Below are positions 44,956 to 55,551 of a stretch of 64,000 nt of DNA, piece after piece (position 1 is the stretch's first letter; every line of letters starts with the position of its first letter). The notes under the pieces are model-generated. The model had not been told where the DNA came from. It searched no databases and saw only the letters and a program-made list of their open reading frames with translations. This DNA comes from JALOLG01 sp963722415 (GTDB lineage: Bacteria; Actinomycetota; Acidimicrobiia; Acidimicrobiales; Ilumatobacteraceae): contig CAVRNI010000052.1 in NCBI GenBank assembly GCA_963722415.1, positions 62,001 to 126,000 on the forward strand, in the 5' to 3' direction. The position numbers and the translations under genes were made by a program.

Positions 44956-45733
44956 TCCACCCCCCTCGCCCAGAGATGGCGGCTCGCCATGCGCGCCGCG
45001 TTGACCCTCTCAGATTCGCGCGATCATTGCGCGAGAACTCACCTGCTCCCCTTGAAGCTGCAGTCGCCCCGGCCAAACTTTGACGCGGCTCAACAGCGAG
45101 GGGTCCCGCCGCCACCTCAACCCCCAAGGATCCTCGAATTCTCGTGTGCGGTTTCCCAGCAATGCTCAACGTATGGAGCCGCAATGATCAACGTATGGAG
45201 CCGATCAACCCAACACAAGCAAAATCTCGCAACGAGTGCACAAATAGCGCATTTACACTACTCGGCGTCGACAACCCGCGGTCGCGTCGCCACCAATCAT
45301 GGCGACGACCACTCCGCGTGCACGGTACGGCACATGTTTGCGGCAGAGCGGTCGGGTGTTGGAATCCCGTCGTCCCCTCCATGTGAACCCTCAGACGTTC
45401 GGACTCGGCGCGTCCCGGCTGTCCGACGAGCGAGGTGACAGTCGATCCTGCGCTGAACGACAGGCTGCCCTGTCATCCTTTTGAGCGAATCGGCGAAACC
45501 TCGACGAATAGCCCCGAATGGCCGATCCTCGGGTCGCGCCGACTTTCAGAACCGCCAACCTGTTGTACCCGGCGTCTCTTCGGCGGCGCGCAGAATCGAG
45601 TCAAGGACACCGATGGAGGAAGGGCTGCCGCGATACATCCACTTGTCGATCCTGGCCTTCCGCTGTCACGCCACAACGATCCGGTCGTCGACGCAAACCG
45701 CTAAATCGGTCAACCGGTCCCGACGCCGGGCCG
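44956..45733. other. Long noncoding region upstream of the EPS operon
   Basis: About 780 bp between the EPS initiating transferase (minus strand, starting 44955) and the 3' end of the acyl-CoA synthetase. Short open frames exist on both strands, but none shows RBS, codon pattern or family similarity. The stretch 45,030-45,480 looks less GC-rich than its surroundings. It contains the 22-bp tandem repeat at 45160, so it is most likely the promoter/regulatory region of the EPS operon and possibly the right boundary of the island. Confidence 0.5.
45160..45203 (+). repeat. 22-bp tandem direct repeat in the EPS promoter region
   Basis: Two adjacent 22-bp copies, CAATGCTCAACGTATGGAGC(CG) and CAATGATCAACGTATGGAGC(CG), differ at one base. 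The 22-bp spacing is two helical turns, as expected for a tandem-bound activator, about 205-250 bp upstream of the sugar transferase start. No family of regulator can be named. Confidence 0.6.
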
Positions 45734-47268
<1,535 letters not shown>

Positions 47269-47272
<4 letters not shown>

Positions 47273-47445
47273 GACAGTGCTCCTTGCTGGATGGCGACCC
47301 GGCGGTCGCGTGCGGTCGGGGTGGTCGGGCTGGCGCTCTGACTGCTGCGGCGTCGACGTCGCAGGGCGGTCTGCCAGACGTCGGTCGGACGGCCGAGGTA
47401 GTAGGCCGGTGCCCCGGCGGGGCGGGTGCTGTGGGTGGTGGTCAT
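47269..47445 (-). CDS. Small basic protein with a PAYYLGRP motif, coupled to the acyl-CoA synthetase
   Basis: A 58-aa ORF: MTTTHSTRPAGAPAYYLGRP, DVWQTALRRRRRSSQSA and a short tail. ATG 47445 has a good GAGGAG eight bases upstream, and its TGA overlaps the acyl-CoA synthetase ATG (ATGA). This strongly suggests real translation. The APAYYLGRP-x2-VW-x2-AL(RRRR) pattern resembles, from memory, short unannotated ORFs beside FadD-like genes in mycobacteria and relatives. Function unknown; the basic C-terminus could bind a membrane or a partner enzyme. Confidence 0.7.
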
Positions 47446-47498
47446 GGGAAGAACTCCTCGGAGTGTTTGGGACGGTGGGTGGTGGGTTGGTGGTCCGG

Positions 47499-48428
47499 CT
47501 ACCGGCCGGCGGCGGGGATCCGCAGGCGCTCGAGCCGGAGGACGTAGAGGTCGCGGTCGCGGACGTCGGGCAGGTGGGCCAGCACGGCGTCGAGATCGTC
47601 GTGCACCGACAGATGCCGGCCTGAGAGGCCATCGCCGTCGCCGGCGGCGAGCCGGATCAGCAACTCGGCGGCCCGGGCCGGGTCGGCGCCACGGCCCTCG
47701 GCGAGCTCGTTGAGTGCCCAGCTCCGGATGTGGGCCTCGTGGGAGGTGGTCGGGGTGTGGGCGGCGACGGTCTCCGAGATCCCGATGGGGAGCAATCCCG
47801 GATGGACGCTGAATACACCGATGCCGTGACGTCTCGTCTCGAGGGCGAGGTTCTCGGTCAGCTTGACGACGGCGGCCTTGGAGACCGAGTACGCCGACAC
47901 GAGCGGCCAGCGATGGACGCCGGCTTGGCTGGTGATATTGATGATCCGGCCACGACGCGCGGCGACCATGTCGGGCAGAACGAGTTGGGAGCACAGCACG
48001 ATGCCGCGCACGTTGACGTCCATCGTCGTCCACCATTCGACGGGGTCGATCTCCCAAAGCGGGCCGACCGGTCCCATGATCCCGGCGTTGTTGACGAGCA
48101 CGTCGATCGGTCCCAGCCGGCGCCGGAGGCGGGCCACGGTCGCGGCCATCCCGGCGGCGTCAGTGACGTCGGCGACCGCGGCGGCCGCGGTGCCGCCGGT
48201 CGCCTCGATGAGCTCGACGGTGTTGGCCAGCTCGGTCTCGGAGCGGGCGACCAGTGCGACCGCGGCCCCGGCGTCGGCGAATGCCCTGGCGACGAGCTGC
48301 CCGACGCCTCGCCCGGCGCCGGTGACGAGCACCACCGAACCGCGCAGTCGGGCGGGCGCGAGCCGTCGAGCCGTGGCGGCGGACCGGTCGTCGATGGCCG
48401 TGGCGTCGCGAGTAGTGGTGATGGACAT
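47499..48428 (-). CDS. Short-chain dehydrogenase/reductase
   Basis: A 309-aa classical SDR. It has the nucleotide motif VVLVTGAGRGVGQLVARAFA, DVLVNNAGIMG (NNAG), GRIINITSQAGVHRWPLVSA (catalytic Ser) and YSVSKAAVVKLTENLALETR (YxxxK), then VHPGLLPIG. The N-terminus is extended by about 25 residues before the Rossmann strand. The Asp-rich loop after beta2 is not decisive for NAD versus NADP. First gene of the operon with the small ORF and acyl-CoA synthetase, and divergent from the globin gene. Confidence 0.88.
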   Translation of the reverse strand: MSITTTRDATAIDDRSAATARRLAPARLRGSVVLVTGAGRGVGQLVARAFADAGAAVALVARSETELANTVELIEATGGTAAAAVADVTDAAGMAATVARLRRRLGPIDVLVNNAGIMGPVGPLWEIDPVEWWTTMDVNVRGIVLCSQLVLPDMVAARRGRIINITSQAGVHRWPLVSAYSVSKAAVVKLTENLALETRRHGIGVFSVHPGLLPIGISETVAAHTPTTSHEAHIRSWALNELAEGRGADPARAAELLIRLAAGDGDGLSGRHLSVHDDLDAVLAHLPDVRDRDLYVLRLERLRIPAAGR

Positions 48429-48500
48429 GGAGCGATCCCTTCGGGTCGGGGCCAGGTCGAACCTGGCGGCCTCGAACGCATCATGAAGCGGCCGAGCCGG

Positions 48501-48571
48501 GTCGTCCTGAGCAGCGATTGCTCATCGAGTCGCGGCGATCGGCGAGATGAGCATCGATTGCTCAGGACGAC
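48501..48571. promoter_or_regulatory. Double palindromic operator in a divergent promoter
   Basis: Two perfect TGAGCA-N5-TGCTCA palindromes lie at 48508-48524 and 48548-48564, centres 40 bp apart. They are themselves enclosed in a larger inverted repeat: GTCGTCC at 48501-48507 and GGACGAC at 48565-48571. The element lies between the SDR start (48428, minus) and the globin start (48599, plus). The geometry suits a dimeric repressor (TetR- or MarR-like) binding both sites and looping or co-occupying four helical turns. No TetR gene is adjacent. Confidence 0.75.
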
Positions 48572-48598
48572 CTCGCGCTGGTCGTGTTCGATCGGCGC

Positions 48599-49015
48599 AT
48601 GACCCCTCGCCAGATCGCGCTCGTGGCCGAGAGCTTCGAGTCGCTCGACCTCGATGCGCTCGCCGGTGAGTTCTACCGGCGTGTGTTCACCGGTGACGCC
48701 GCGTTGGCGGCGATGTTCACGTCGGACCCGGCGATCCAACGGGTGCGGTTCGCCACCGAGCTGGCCACCCTGGTCGGGTCGATCCGGCAGCTCGACACGT
48801 TCTGCTCGTCGGCGCACGCCCTCGGCGCCCGCCATCGGGACTACGGCGCGCGGGCCGTGCACTACCGCCTGATGGGTCGGGCGTTGTTGTCGACGTTGGC
48901 GGCTGAGCTGGGTCCCCGCTGGACCGCCGAGGTCGCCGAAGCGTGGGCGCTGGCTTACAACCTCATGGCGGAGACGATGATGACGGGCGCGTTGGCGCAG
49001 CCGCGACCGGGCTGA
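48599..49015 (+). CDS. Bacterial globin-like protein
   Basis: About 138 aa, starting at ATG 48599 (MTPRQIALVAESFESLDLDA; an in-frame GTG lies 15 bases upstream). It matches the single-domain/flavohaemoglobin-type globin fold: FYRRVFTGDAALAAMFTSD (helices B-C-D), RVRFATELATLVGSIRQLD (helix E), LGARHRDYGARAVHYRLMG (the F-helix proximal His, in ARHRDYG) and ALLSTLAAELGPRWTAEVAE (helices G-H). It would bind O2 or NO. The FAD/NAD reductase domain is absent. It shares the divergent operator with the SDR/acyl-CoA synthetase operon, hinting that the same signal controls both. Confidence 0.75.
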   Translation: MTPRQIALVAESFESLDLDALAGEFYRRVFTGDAALAAMFTSDPAIQRVRFATELATLVGSIRQLDTFCSSAHALGARHRDYGARAVHYRLMGRALLSTLAAELGPRWTAEVAEAWALAYNLMAETMMTGALAQPRPG

Positions 49016-51645
49016 CCCCGACGGGCTCCAACGCCGACGCCAGCTGACGGCGGCCGGTGACGCCGAGCTTCGTGTACACGTTCTGGAGGTGGTTGTTGAC
49101 GGTGCGAACCGAAAGGAACAAGCGCTCGGCGATCGCCATGCTCGACTCGCCCTGCGCCGCCATCGTGGCGATGTCGCGCTCTCGAGCGGTGAGCGGCACC
49201 ACGATGACGTGCGAGGTCAGGCCCGGCGTCCGGGCACCCTCACAGCGCTCGGCCAGCGCCGTCGCGCGGACTCCCAGCGTCGCCGCGGCCCGTCGGTCCC
49301 CGTGTCGCTGGTAGGCCTGGGCGGCTTCGGTCGCCGACTCGGCGGCGAGCAGCCAGGCGCCGAGCCGCTCGAAGCGACCGGTTGCCTCGACGAGCGCATC
49401 CGGCAGGCCCGAGGCCGCGGCCGCCGCATGGTTCGCGTAGGCGTCGACGAGGTCGCCTTCGCATTGCGCCGCGAGGTCGCCGAGACGATCGGCGACGGAG
49501 GCTGGGTCACCGAGACGCGCGACATCGTGGAGGAGCCACGCCTCTGTGATCCGATATCCGCTCGCGGCCGCAAGCTCCGCTGCCGCGCGCAGCACGTCCC
49601 GGGCCCCGGGCAGATCGCCCATCGCGACCAGCCCCCAGGCTCGGCCCAGCTCCTGCTCGGCCGGCGCGAACAGGAACGCGCGGGCGCCGATCCAACTCGA
49701 TCACCGCGGCCGACGCAGCCGCCGCGTCGCCGAGGCTGGCGTGAGCGGTGGCGAGAGCGGACAGCACGAGCCGGCTCGGACCGATGATGTTGTGCGCGTC
49801 ACATCGAGCCAAGGATTCACCGAGCCAGCGCCGGGCCGTCTCGACTTCCCCCGACAACAGCGCGCACCGGCCCAGCTGGTGGCTGAGCCACACGAGGGTG
49901 TCAGGCGGCGCCGTCGACGGTGTCGCCTCGTACGCGGCTGTGGCCAGTGCCGCGGCGTCGTTCAAGCGCCCGCATTCGGTGAGGGCGTGGATCTGGTTGC
50001 CGATGTGCACGTCCGGGCCCGGGAGGGCGATTTGGTCGGGACACTCCATATGTTCGGCGTAGGCACGGACCGCAGTCGCGGCACCCGTCGCGCACCGCCC
50101 GGTCGCGACGAGCGCCGGCACCTCCGCCATGGCCCGCAGGGCGCGGGCGCGACGATCGGCAGTGGGTGGCATCGGCTCGAGCAACGCGAGAGCTTCGAGC
50201 GGCCGGCCGCAGTAACTGAGCAAGGAGGCTTCGTTGAGTGTGAGCTCCTCGACACCGGGGCCGTCGCCGAGCCGGTCGCGAGCGCTCCGGTTCACCGCCA
50301 GCGCCTCGTCGCCGCGCAACAGCCCCCACACGAGGTTGCGGGAGCGGATCTCGGTGATGTGGACGAGGCGCGGGTCGGTGTCGGTGACCGATGCCTCGGC
50401 GGCCGTCAGCACCTCGTCCGCTTCGGCAAACGACCCGAGCTCGTGCAGTGCCTCACCGACCAGCAACCCGACCTCGGGCGTCATGCCGTGTCGGAGCGCG
50501 GCCCGGCCGAGCCGCTCGACCTGGGTGAAGTCCTGACCGTAGCGCGCTAGACGGGCCGCCCGCATGAGCAGTCCGAGCTCGGCTGACCCCGACACCTCGA
50601 GCCTGGCGGTCGCCGCCCTGAGGGGGTCCTCCCGCCGACGCGCGCCGTGGGCGTTGAGGCAGTCGGCGTGCTCGAGCAGGAGCCGACGACGGACGAGCGC
50701 GGGCATGCGGGCGCGGAGGATCTCGCCATAGAGCGGATGGGCGAACATCACCGTCTGCCGGCGACCGTCGGCGCGAACCGTCAACAGCCCGGCCCGATCG
50801 AGCAACTCGAGCTGGTCGCGGCCGACGGCGTCCTCCAGCGGCGACAAACCCGTCGGCTCCCACACCGCCAGCTGATCGAGCGCATCGGCGGCTGCCGGCG
50901 GCAACGCACCGAGGCGAGTGGCGACGACGTCGTGGAGGCGCGGCGTGGCGACGAGCGAACCAACGAGACGCCACACACCGTGCTGGCAGACGAGGTGACC
51001 ACTGTCGATCGCGCCGAGTACCAGCTCGCGCACGAACAGGACGTTGCCGCGACTGGCCGTCCAGACCTCGGTGACCGTGGCCGCCTCGACCGGACCGCGC
51101 AACACGAGGTGCAGGAGCGTGTCGATTGCGGCCCGATCGAGGTCGTCGAGATCGACGCGGCGGACGCGAGCCCGGTGCCACAACGCGTCCAACCCGGGCG
51201 GCAGCGGCGCGTCGGACCGGACGGTGGCGACGAGGAACACGAGGTCGGCGTCGACGAGCTGCCCGACGAACGTCGCCGACGTCGTGTCCAAGAGCGGCAG
51301 ATCATCGACGAACAGCACGAGCGGACCATTCAGCGCCTGCGCCCGCAGCACCGGCAGCACCTCTGCCATCACGGTCACGAGATCATCGCGTTCGTCGCCG
51401 ATGCCGGCGGGCAGCAGGTGGGCCAGCGCCCCAAGCGGGATCGACCGCGAGCCCTCCGTGGCCGTCGCCCGAGCCACGTTCCGACCACTGCCATCGGCGG
51501 CGGCCAAGCACTGATCGGCCAGCCGGGTCTTGCCGACGCCGGGCGGCCCGTGAATGACGAACCCGTGTGCTCGTGGGTCGACAAGGGTGGCGGCAAACAG
51601 CTCGAGCTCCCCGTGTCGGCCCACCAGGGGCCATTGCAGCGGCAT
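48963..51645 (-). CDS. LAL-type LuxR-family regulator with AAA/NACHT-like ATPase (one frame break)
   Basis: A protein of about 893 aa. ATG 51645 starts MPLQWPLVGRHGELELFAAT; Walker A is HGPPGVGKTRLADQCLAA, Walker B is PLVLFVDDLPLLDTTSATFV; a long helical TPR-like middle follows. At about 49,690 an extra base shifts the frame (AVIELD to GARAFLFAPAEQELGRAWGL). The C-terminal LuxR helix-turn-helix is VPLTARERDIATMAAQGESS, MAIAERLFLSVRTVNNHLQN, VYTKLGVTGRRQLA. LAL regulators are ATP-dependent activators responding to inducers. The 3' end overlaps the globin gene end by 53 bp. Read without the break, it would lack the DNA-binding domain. Confidence 0.85.
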
Positions 51646-51678
51646 TTGTTCGCTCGTCTGCCCAACGTACCGTGCCGC

Positions 51679-51975
51679 TCACTGCGGTCTCGACCGATCG
51701 GACGATCGCCACGACGGGGCGCCCGCCCACGAGGTGATGCCCCTGTCGACCACCAAGTTACCTGTCCCCTTCGAGAGCGGCTCCGGAGCCGTCAGATCGA
51801 CAAGGGTGAGTGGGACCGTGCGCCGTCGTGCGTGTTCCTCGAGCGCGGTTGGCTCAATATCGGTGTCGAGCTTGAGGAGGGTGTAGCCGCTGGATGTCAT
51901 CGCGGCCCACCCTCTGAGCCAAGGCGTGGTGGGCGATACGGGCCGCGACGAGCCGAACAGCACGGGCGCTGCCAC
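51679..51975 (-). pseudogene. Possible remnant of an FAD-dependent monooxygenase C-terminus
   Basis: The segment SGYTLLKLDTDIEPTALEEH and ARRRTVPLTLVDLTAPEPL resembles the thioredoxin-like C-terminal end of PheA/TetX-type hydroxylases (FTLL...A-x-x-RG(V/I)PLTVLDL). The expected following motif (LVxPDxHVAWRG) is only faintly present in another frame (GHHLVGGRPVV). No start or upstream catalytic part exists here. I judge it a relic, with low certainty; the 430-bp gap between the LuxR and TIR genes otherwise holds nothing recognisable. Confidence 0.35.
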
Positions 51976-52096
51976 GACCGTGGCATCATTGACCTGCGGG
52001 GCAGATCGCGCCCGTCGAATGGTCGTGGGCCAGGCCGGAATCGGTCGTATCTTTCTGCCACGAGGGGTCTCTTCTTCATGAAGAGAGGATCATCCG

Positions 52097-53254
52097 ATGT
52101 CAAGACACGTCTTCGTGAGCTACGTCCGTGAGAACGAGGCAAACGTCAAGATGCTCGCGGCCGACATCCGGGAGCTCGGCAACGAGGTGTGGTTCGACCG
52201 TGCCATCCCGCCTGGTGCTCCATGGTGGAGTGTGATCCTGGAACGCATCCGCGGTGCGGACGTCGTCGCGGCCGTCATGAGCCCGACCTCGATCGAATCG
52301 TTCGCGTTCGAGCAGGAGACCAAGTACGCCGCACTCGTCAACCGTCTGATCCTGCCCGTCCTCGTCGAGCCGGTCTCCGACAGCTTCGTGCCCAGGCACC
52401 TGTCGGAATTGAACCGCTTGGACTACACGAGCCGCACGCCCGAGACCGCGCTGTCGCTCGGTCGTGCGTTCAGCGACCTGCCGTTGACCCCGGACCTCCC
52501 TGAGCCGCTGCCACCCGATCCCCCGGCTCCCGAGATCTATATGCCGGACGTGCAACGCGCGCTGGAGTCCCGCATCGCGATCTCGCGGGCCAAACAGCAG
52601 GCGATCCTGCAACAACTGAAGATGTCATTGGCCAATCCCACCGACCGCCTCCTCGCGATCTACCTCCTGCGCGAGCTCAAGGGGCGCACGGAGCTACTAC
52701 CCGAGCGCGTGCAGGACATCGAGCAGCTGCTCGAGCGGGTCGTCGCGCCTGTCGTGACTGCGGAGGTGCCGATCGTGACGGCCGAAACGCCGTCAGACCC
52801 GCCGCGAGCGCGGCCGCAGCCGCCCGACTCGCCACGGCCTGACCCCGTGGCGCCCGCGCCACGCCCCGAAACGCGGATCAAATACAGCGGCAAGGGGGCG
52901 ACGACCTCCACCCAACGCGGCCCGTCGCCGCAATCGACGGCGACGCGGACTCGGGACACCGCGACGAACACGTCGACGTCGAGCGCCACCGCGACCGCGA
53001 CGCGGACGGAGACTCCCCCTCGCAGCGATTCAACGACCGCCCCGGTTCCGGCCGTCGCCACGACCAGCCGCGCATGGGGCACTTGGTCGTTCATGTTCCT
53101 CGTCGTTGCCGCTGTTCTGCTGGTCGTACCCGGCATCATCGCCGGCTTCATCGGGATCGCCCGCACGGGCAAGCGCGGTCAGGGTCTCGCGCTCCTCGTC
53201 GCGTCGATGGTGAGCGCAGCGTTGTGGTTGCCGGCGTTGGTGCCGCTGCTGTAA
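52097..53254 (+). CDS. TIR-domain membrane protein
   Basis: A 385-aa protein. Residues about 1-130 are a TIR domain: RHVFVSYVRENEANVKMLAA, GNEVWFDRAIPPGAPWWSVI, ADVVAAVMSPTSIESFAFEQ followed by E-T-K, where a Glu in FEQE is a candidate for the NADase catalytic Glu. A helical stretch follows (about 150-225), then a Pro/Thr/Ser-rich disordered linker (about 225-320) and two C-terminal TM helices (WSFMFLVVAAVLLVVPGIIA; LALLVASMVSAALWLPALVP). TIR proteins signal or hydrolyse NAD. ATG 52097 (AGAGAGGA upstream) is the obvious start. It stands convergent to a TerY-P-like operon, its 3' end overlapping the terminal zinc-ribbon gene by 76 bp. Confidence 0.87.
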   Translation: MSRHVFVSYVRENEANVKMLAADIRELGNEVWFDRAIPPGAPWWSVILERIRGADVVAAVMSPTSIESFAFEQETKYAALVNRLILPVLVEPVSDSFVPRHLSELNRLDYTSRTPETALSLGRAFSDLPLTPDLPEPLPPDPPAPEIYMPDVQRALESRIAISRAKQQAILQQLKMSLANPTDRLLAIYLLRELKGRTELLPERVQDIEQLLERVVAPVVTAEVPIVTAETPSDPPRARPQPPDSPRPDPVAPAPRPETRIKYSGKGATTSTQRGPSPQSTATRTRDTATNTSTSSATATATRTETPPRSDSTTAPVPAVATTSRAWGTWSFMFLVVAAVLLVVPGIIAGFIGIARTGKRGQGLALLVASMVSAALWLPALVPLL

Positions 53255-53574
53255 TCGGAGTGAGGCACCGCCTCGAGCGTCGACGGTGGCGCGGGCAAGC
53301 CGTCGTCGTCGTCGCGGGCCGACTGCACGATTGCGAGTGCAATCGCGGCGAGCAGGACGAGAAGGGCGATGATCCGCAACGCCCTTCGCCTACCCCGCTT
53401 CGATGCCGGTTCCGGAGACATCGATGTCGGCATCGCGACTGCGGGTGACGAGCTCGACTCCACAGGTGCGACGCTGGTCAGATCGGACCCGCACACGATG
53501 CACCGACCAGAGGACGCGGCGTTGTCCACGTTGCACTGCGGACATCGACGCCTGCGTACTACCGGCGTCGACAC
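53179..53574 (-). CDS. Zinc-ribbon single-pass membrane protein
   Basis: About 131 aa from GTG 53574 (AGGA six bases upstream). The N-terminal zinc ribbon is RRCPQCNVDNAASSGRCIVC, a C-x2-C-x(n)-C-x2-C pattern nearly identical to the one at the start of the 55521 protein. A Ser/Pro linker and one TM helix follow (ALRIIALLVLLAAIALAIVQ), then a short acidic, Gly/Asn-rich external tail. The cytoplasmic zinc ribbon probably docks to a shared partner. The last about 25 codons overlap the convergent TIR gene; the true stop could be shifted, but no alternative is better. Confidence 0.7.
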   Translation of the reverse strand: MSTPVVRRRRCPQCNVDNAASSGRCIVCGSDLTSVAPVESSSSPAVAMPTSMSPEPASKRGRRRALRIIALLVLLAAIALAIVQSARDDDDGLPAPPSTLEAVPHSDYSSGTNAGNHNAALTIDATRSARP

Positions 53575-53599
53575 GCGTTTCCTGCTCTCGGGCCGCAGC

Positions 53600-54430
53600 T
53601 CACGAGTCCCCCGCGTTCGGATCGGCCATCGCCTCGGCACAAGCGTCCGGGTTCGCAGCCAGCCAGGCGTCGACCTCGGCGACCGGACTCACCTGCTCGC
53701 CATCGCGCCAGGCGTCGAGGTACGGGTACGGCCACACGACCCCGCGCCGGACCGACCATTCCTTGCCGGGGCACGGAGGCGAGATCCCGAAGTGGCTGTG
53801 GCAGGCCGAGGCGCGTCCCGTGCGACCCATCACCCCGACGTCCTGCCCGGCGGCTACGGCGACGCCGGGTTCGAGGCCGTCATCGATCGTCTCGAAGTGA
53901 GCGAGGTAGTAGCGGACCCCATCGTCGCCCAGGATCGTCACCGAGCGACCCCCTCTCGTCGCCGGGTTGTCGACGGTCGCGTCGTAGGCGTTGACCCGCC
54001 GCACTTCGAGCAGTACCCCGTTCACCGGGGACACGACGGTGGCGCCGCAGCCGACGAAGATGTCCGTCGCCGGGTACCCGGAGTGCGTCGTCCCCCATCC
54101 CGCCGACGAGACGTCCGCGACGGGGACGCGGTAGGGCGTCGTCCGGTCCGGCGGGTCGGTCGACATCGTGGCGGGCACGGTCGGCGGAACGGTCGGAGAC
54201 GCCGTCGACGGAACGATCGAGGAATCCGCCGTCGTCACCGTCGTCGATGACGTCTCAACGGAAGGCGCCGTCGACGGCGACGTTGACCCGTCAGGCGCGG
54301 ACACCGGCGGCGCCGTGGCCACGGTCGACCCGGCCGGCGTGGGTGAGGTCGCTGAGCGCTCGTCCGACGCCGAGTCTCCCGTGCACGCGACGAGTCCGAA
54401 CGCGAGCACGATCGCGTGCCACCGCGTCAT
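53600..54430 (-). CDS. M23-family (LytM-like) peptidase lipoprotein
   Basis: A 276-aa protein. MTRWHAIVLAFGLVACTGDS gives a lipoprotein signal with LVAC lipobox. A Thr/Ser/Pro-rich spacer follows (about 30-105), then a beta-rich M23 domain: THSGYPATDIFVGCGATVVS (zinc-ligand H-x(n)-D), VNGVLLEVRRVN, YYLAHFETIDDG, and HSHFGISPP (the HxH ligand, here in ACHSHFG). Such proteins are peptidoglycan endopeptidases or regulators outside the membrane. ATG 54430 overlaps the upstream stop (ATGA), so it is translated with the zinc-ribbon/discoidin protein. Its membership in a kinase-phosphatase operon suggests wall-linked signalling. Confidence 0.82.
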   Translation of the reverse strand: MTRWHAIVLAFGLVACTGDSASDERSATSPTPAGSTVATAPPVSAPDGSTSPSTAPSVETSSTTVTTADSSIVPSTASPTVPPTVPATMSTDPPDRTTPYRVPVADVSSAGWGTTHSGYPATDIFVGCGATVVSPVNGVLLEVRRVNAYDATVDNPATRGGRSVTILGDDGVRYYLAHFETIDDGLEPGVAVAAGQDVGVMGRTGRASACHSHFGISPPCPGKEWSVRRGVVWPYPYLDAWRDGEQVSPVAEVDAWLAANPDACAEAMADPNAGDS

Positions 54431-55521
54431 GCCACGAGTACCTCGGAGACGGCCGTGTGGTCGAGCCGGGCGAGCCCGGGGGCGATCGTCGACAAGATGG
54501 TCATCTGGACCGACGACGTGACGATCGCCCGGTTCAGCGTGATCGTCCACATCGCCGGTGACGGATCGACTGTCTGTTCGATCTCGGAACCATCGTCGAA
54601 GGTCCAGAGAACCGACGTGATCCGCCGAAGCTCGAAGAAGCGATCGGTGTCCGTGCACGGATCGAACTTGTCGTAGCCGGGAACCAGCCCCAGCTCTGTG
54701 ACGATCGAGGGACCGGTCAACACGATGGTCAGCGTCTCTCCCGAGCCGTCACCGGGCGTCATCCATGCCGTGTCGATGAACCCGTCGATGGCCAGCTCAG
54801 GGGCGTAGTTGGTGGGATTGCCGCAGCCGTCCTCGCTGTCGGGACGCACCGATGACGCGAATGCGCCGGCGACCACCGGAACCGGATTCGGCGCCGGTGG
54901 CGTCACCACGGTCGGCGCGACGGTTCCAAGTGGGACCGTCGTCTCGACCGTCGGGGGCGCATCGGTGGTCCGCTCGGCGACGTCGTCGGGTGTGATGGCC
55001 AGCGTCGTGGATGGGCGAGCGGGCAGGGTCGTCTCGACCTCGGTCGCCGTGGACGCCGTCGACGTTTCGTGCACCGACGTTTCGGCGGTCGCGATCGGCG
55101 ACGCCGGCGTGTCGTCGCCGGATCGACCGGTCAGCAGGAACGTGATCCCCGCGCTCGCGGCGATGGCGACGACCAACACGAGCACGCCGACGAGCCGACG
55201 GGAACTGCGCCGTTCGGACGGGGCGGTCAGCGTGACCTGAGTTGTGGCCTGCGTGGCCGCCGCCCGCGTGGTGGCCTGCGTGGTCGGCGGAGCCTGGTCC
55301 GACGAACGCGGTGTGCTGCCGGTGGCGGCGACCTCGCGATCGGCGGTCGGCGCAGGAACCGGTTCGGCGGGCACCGGTTCGGTGGGCACCGGCTCGGCGG
55401 GCACCGCTTCGGGCACGACCGCCGCGAGGTCGCTGCCACAGACGATGCAACGAGCGGCCGCCTCGGCGTTCTCGACATTGCATTGCGGACACCGCCGCAC
55501 CCGATTTGTTGGTTCCGACAT
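54427..55521 (-). CDS. Zinc-ribbon, TM and discoidin/NADase-type glycan-binding-like protein
   Basis: A 364-aa protein. The N-terminal zinc ribbon RRCPQCNVENAEAAARCIVC precedes a repetitive AEPVPTEPVPAEPV linker, then a TM helix (RLVGVLVLVVAIAASAGITF). An external Thr-rich linker leads to a C-terminal domain (about 245-364): AGAFASSVRPDSEDGCGNPT, LAIDGFIDTAWMTPGDGSGE, TLTIVLTGPSIVTELGLVPG, fitting discoidin/F5-8C or NADase-type glycan-binding domains. The layout is cytoplasmic ribbon, membrane, extracellular carbohydrate- or wall-binding domain, i.e. a sensor-like protein. It is coupled to the M23 gene downstream and 30 bp after the vWA gene. Confidence 0.8.
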   Translation of the reverse strand: MSEPTNRVRRCPQCNVENAEAAARCIVCGSDLAAVVPEAVPAEPVPTEPVPAEPVPAPTADREVAATGSTPRSSDQAPPTTQATTRAAATQATTQVTLTAPSERRSSRRLVGVLVLVVAIAASAGITFLLTGRSGDDTPASPIATAETSVHETSTASTATEVETTLPARPSTTLAITPDDVAERTTDAPPTVETTVPLGTVAPTVVTPPAPNPVPVVAGAFASSVRPDSEDGCGNPTNYAPELAIDGFIDTAWMTPGDGSGETLTIVLTGPSIVTELGLVPGYDKFDPCTDTDRFFELRRITSVLWTFDDGSEIEQTVDPSPAMWTITLNRAIVTSSVQMTILSTIAPGLARLDHTAVSEVLVA

Positions 55522-55551
55522 TTTGGTCGCTCGTCTCGTGTCGCCGCGCCG

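Noticed and set aside
51679..51975. Small intact monooxygenase-like gene
   Set aside because: Only a C-terminal-like motif is present without start or catalytic domain; listed as a doubtful relic instead.
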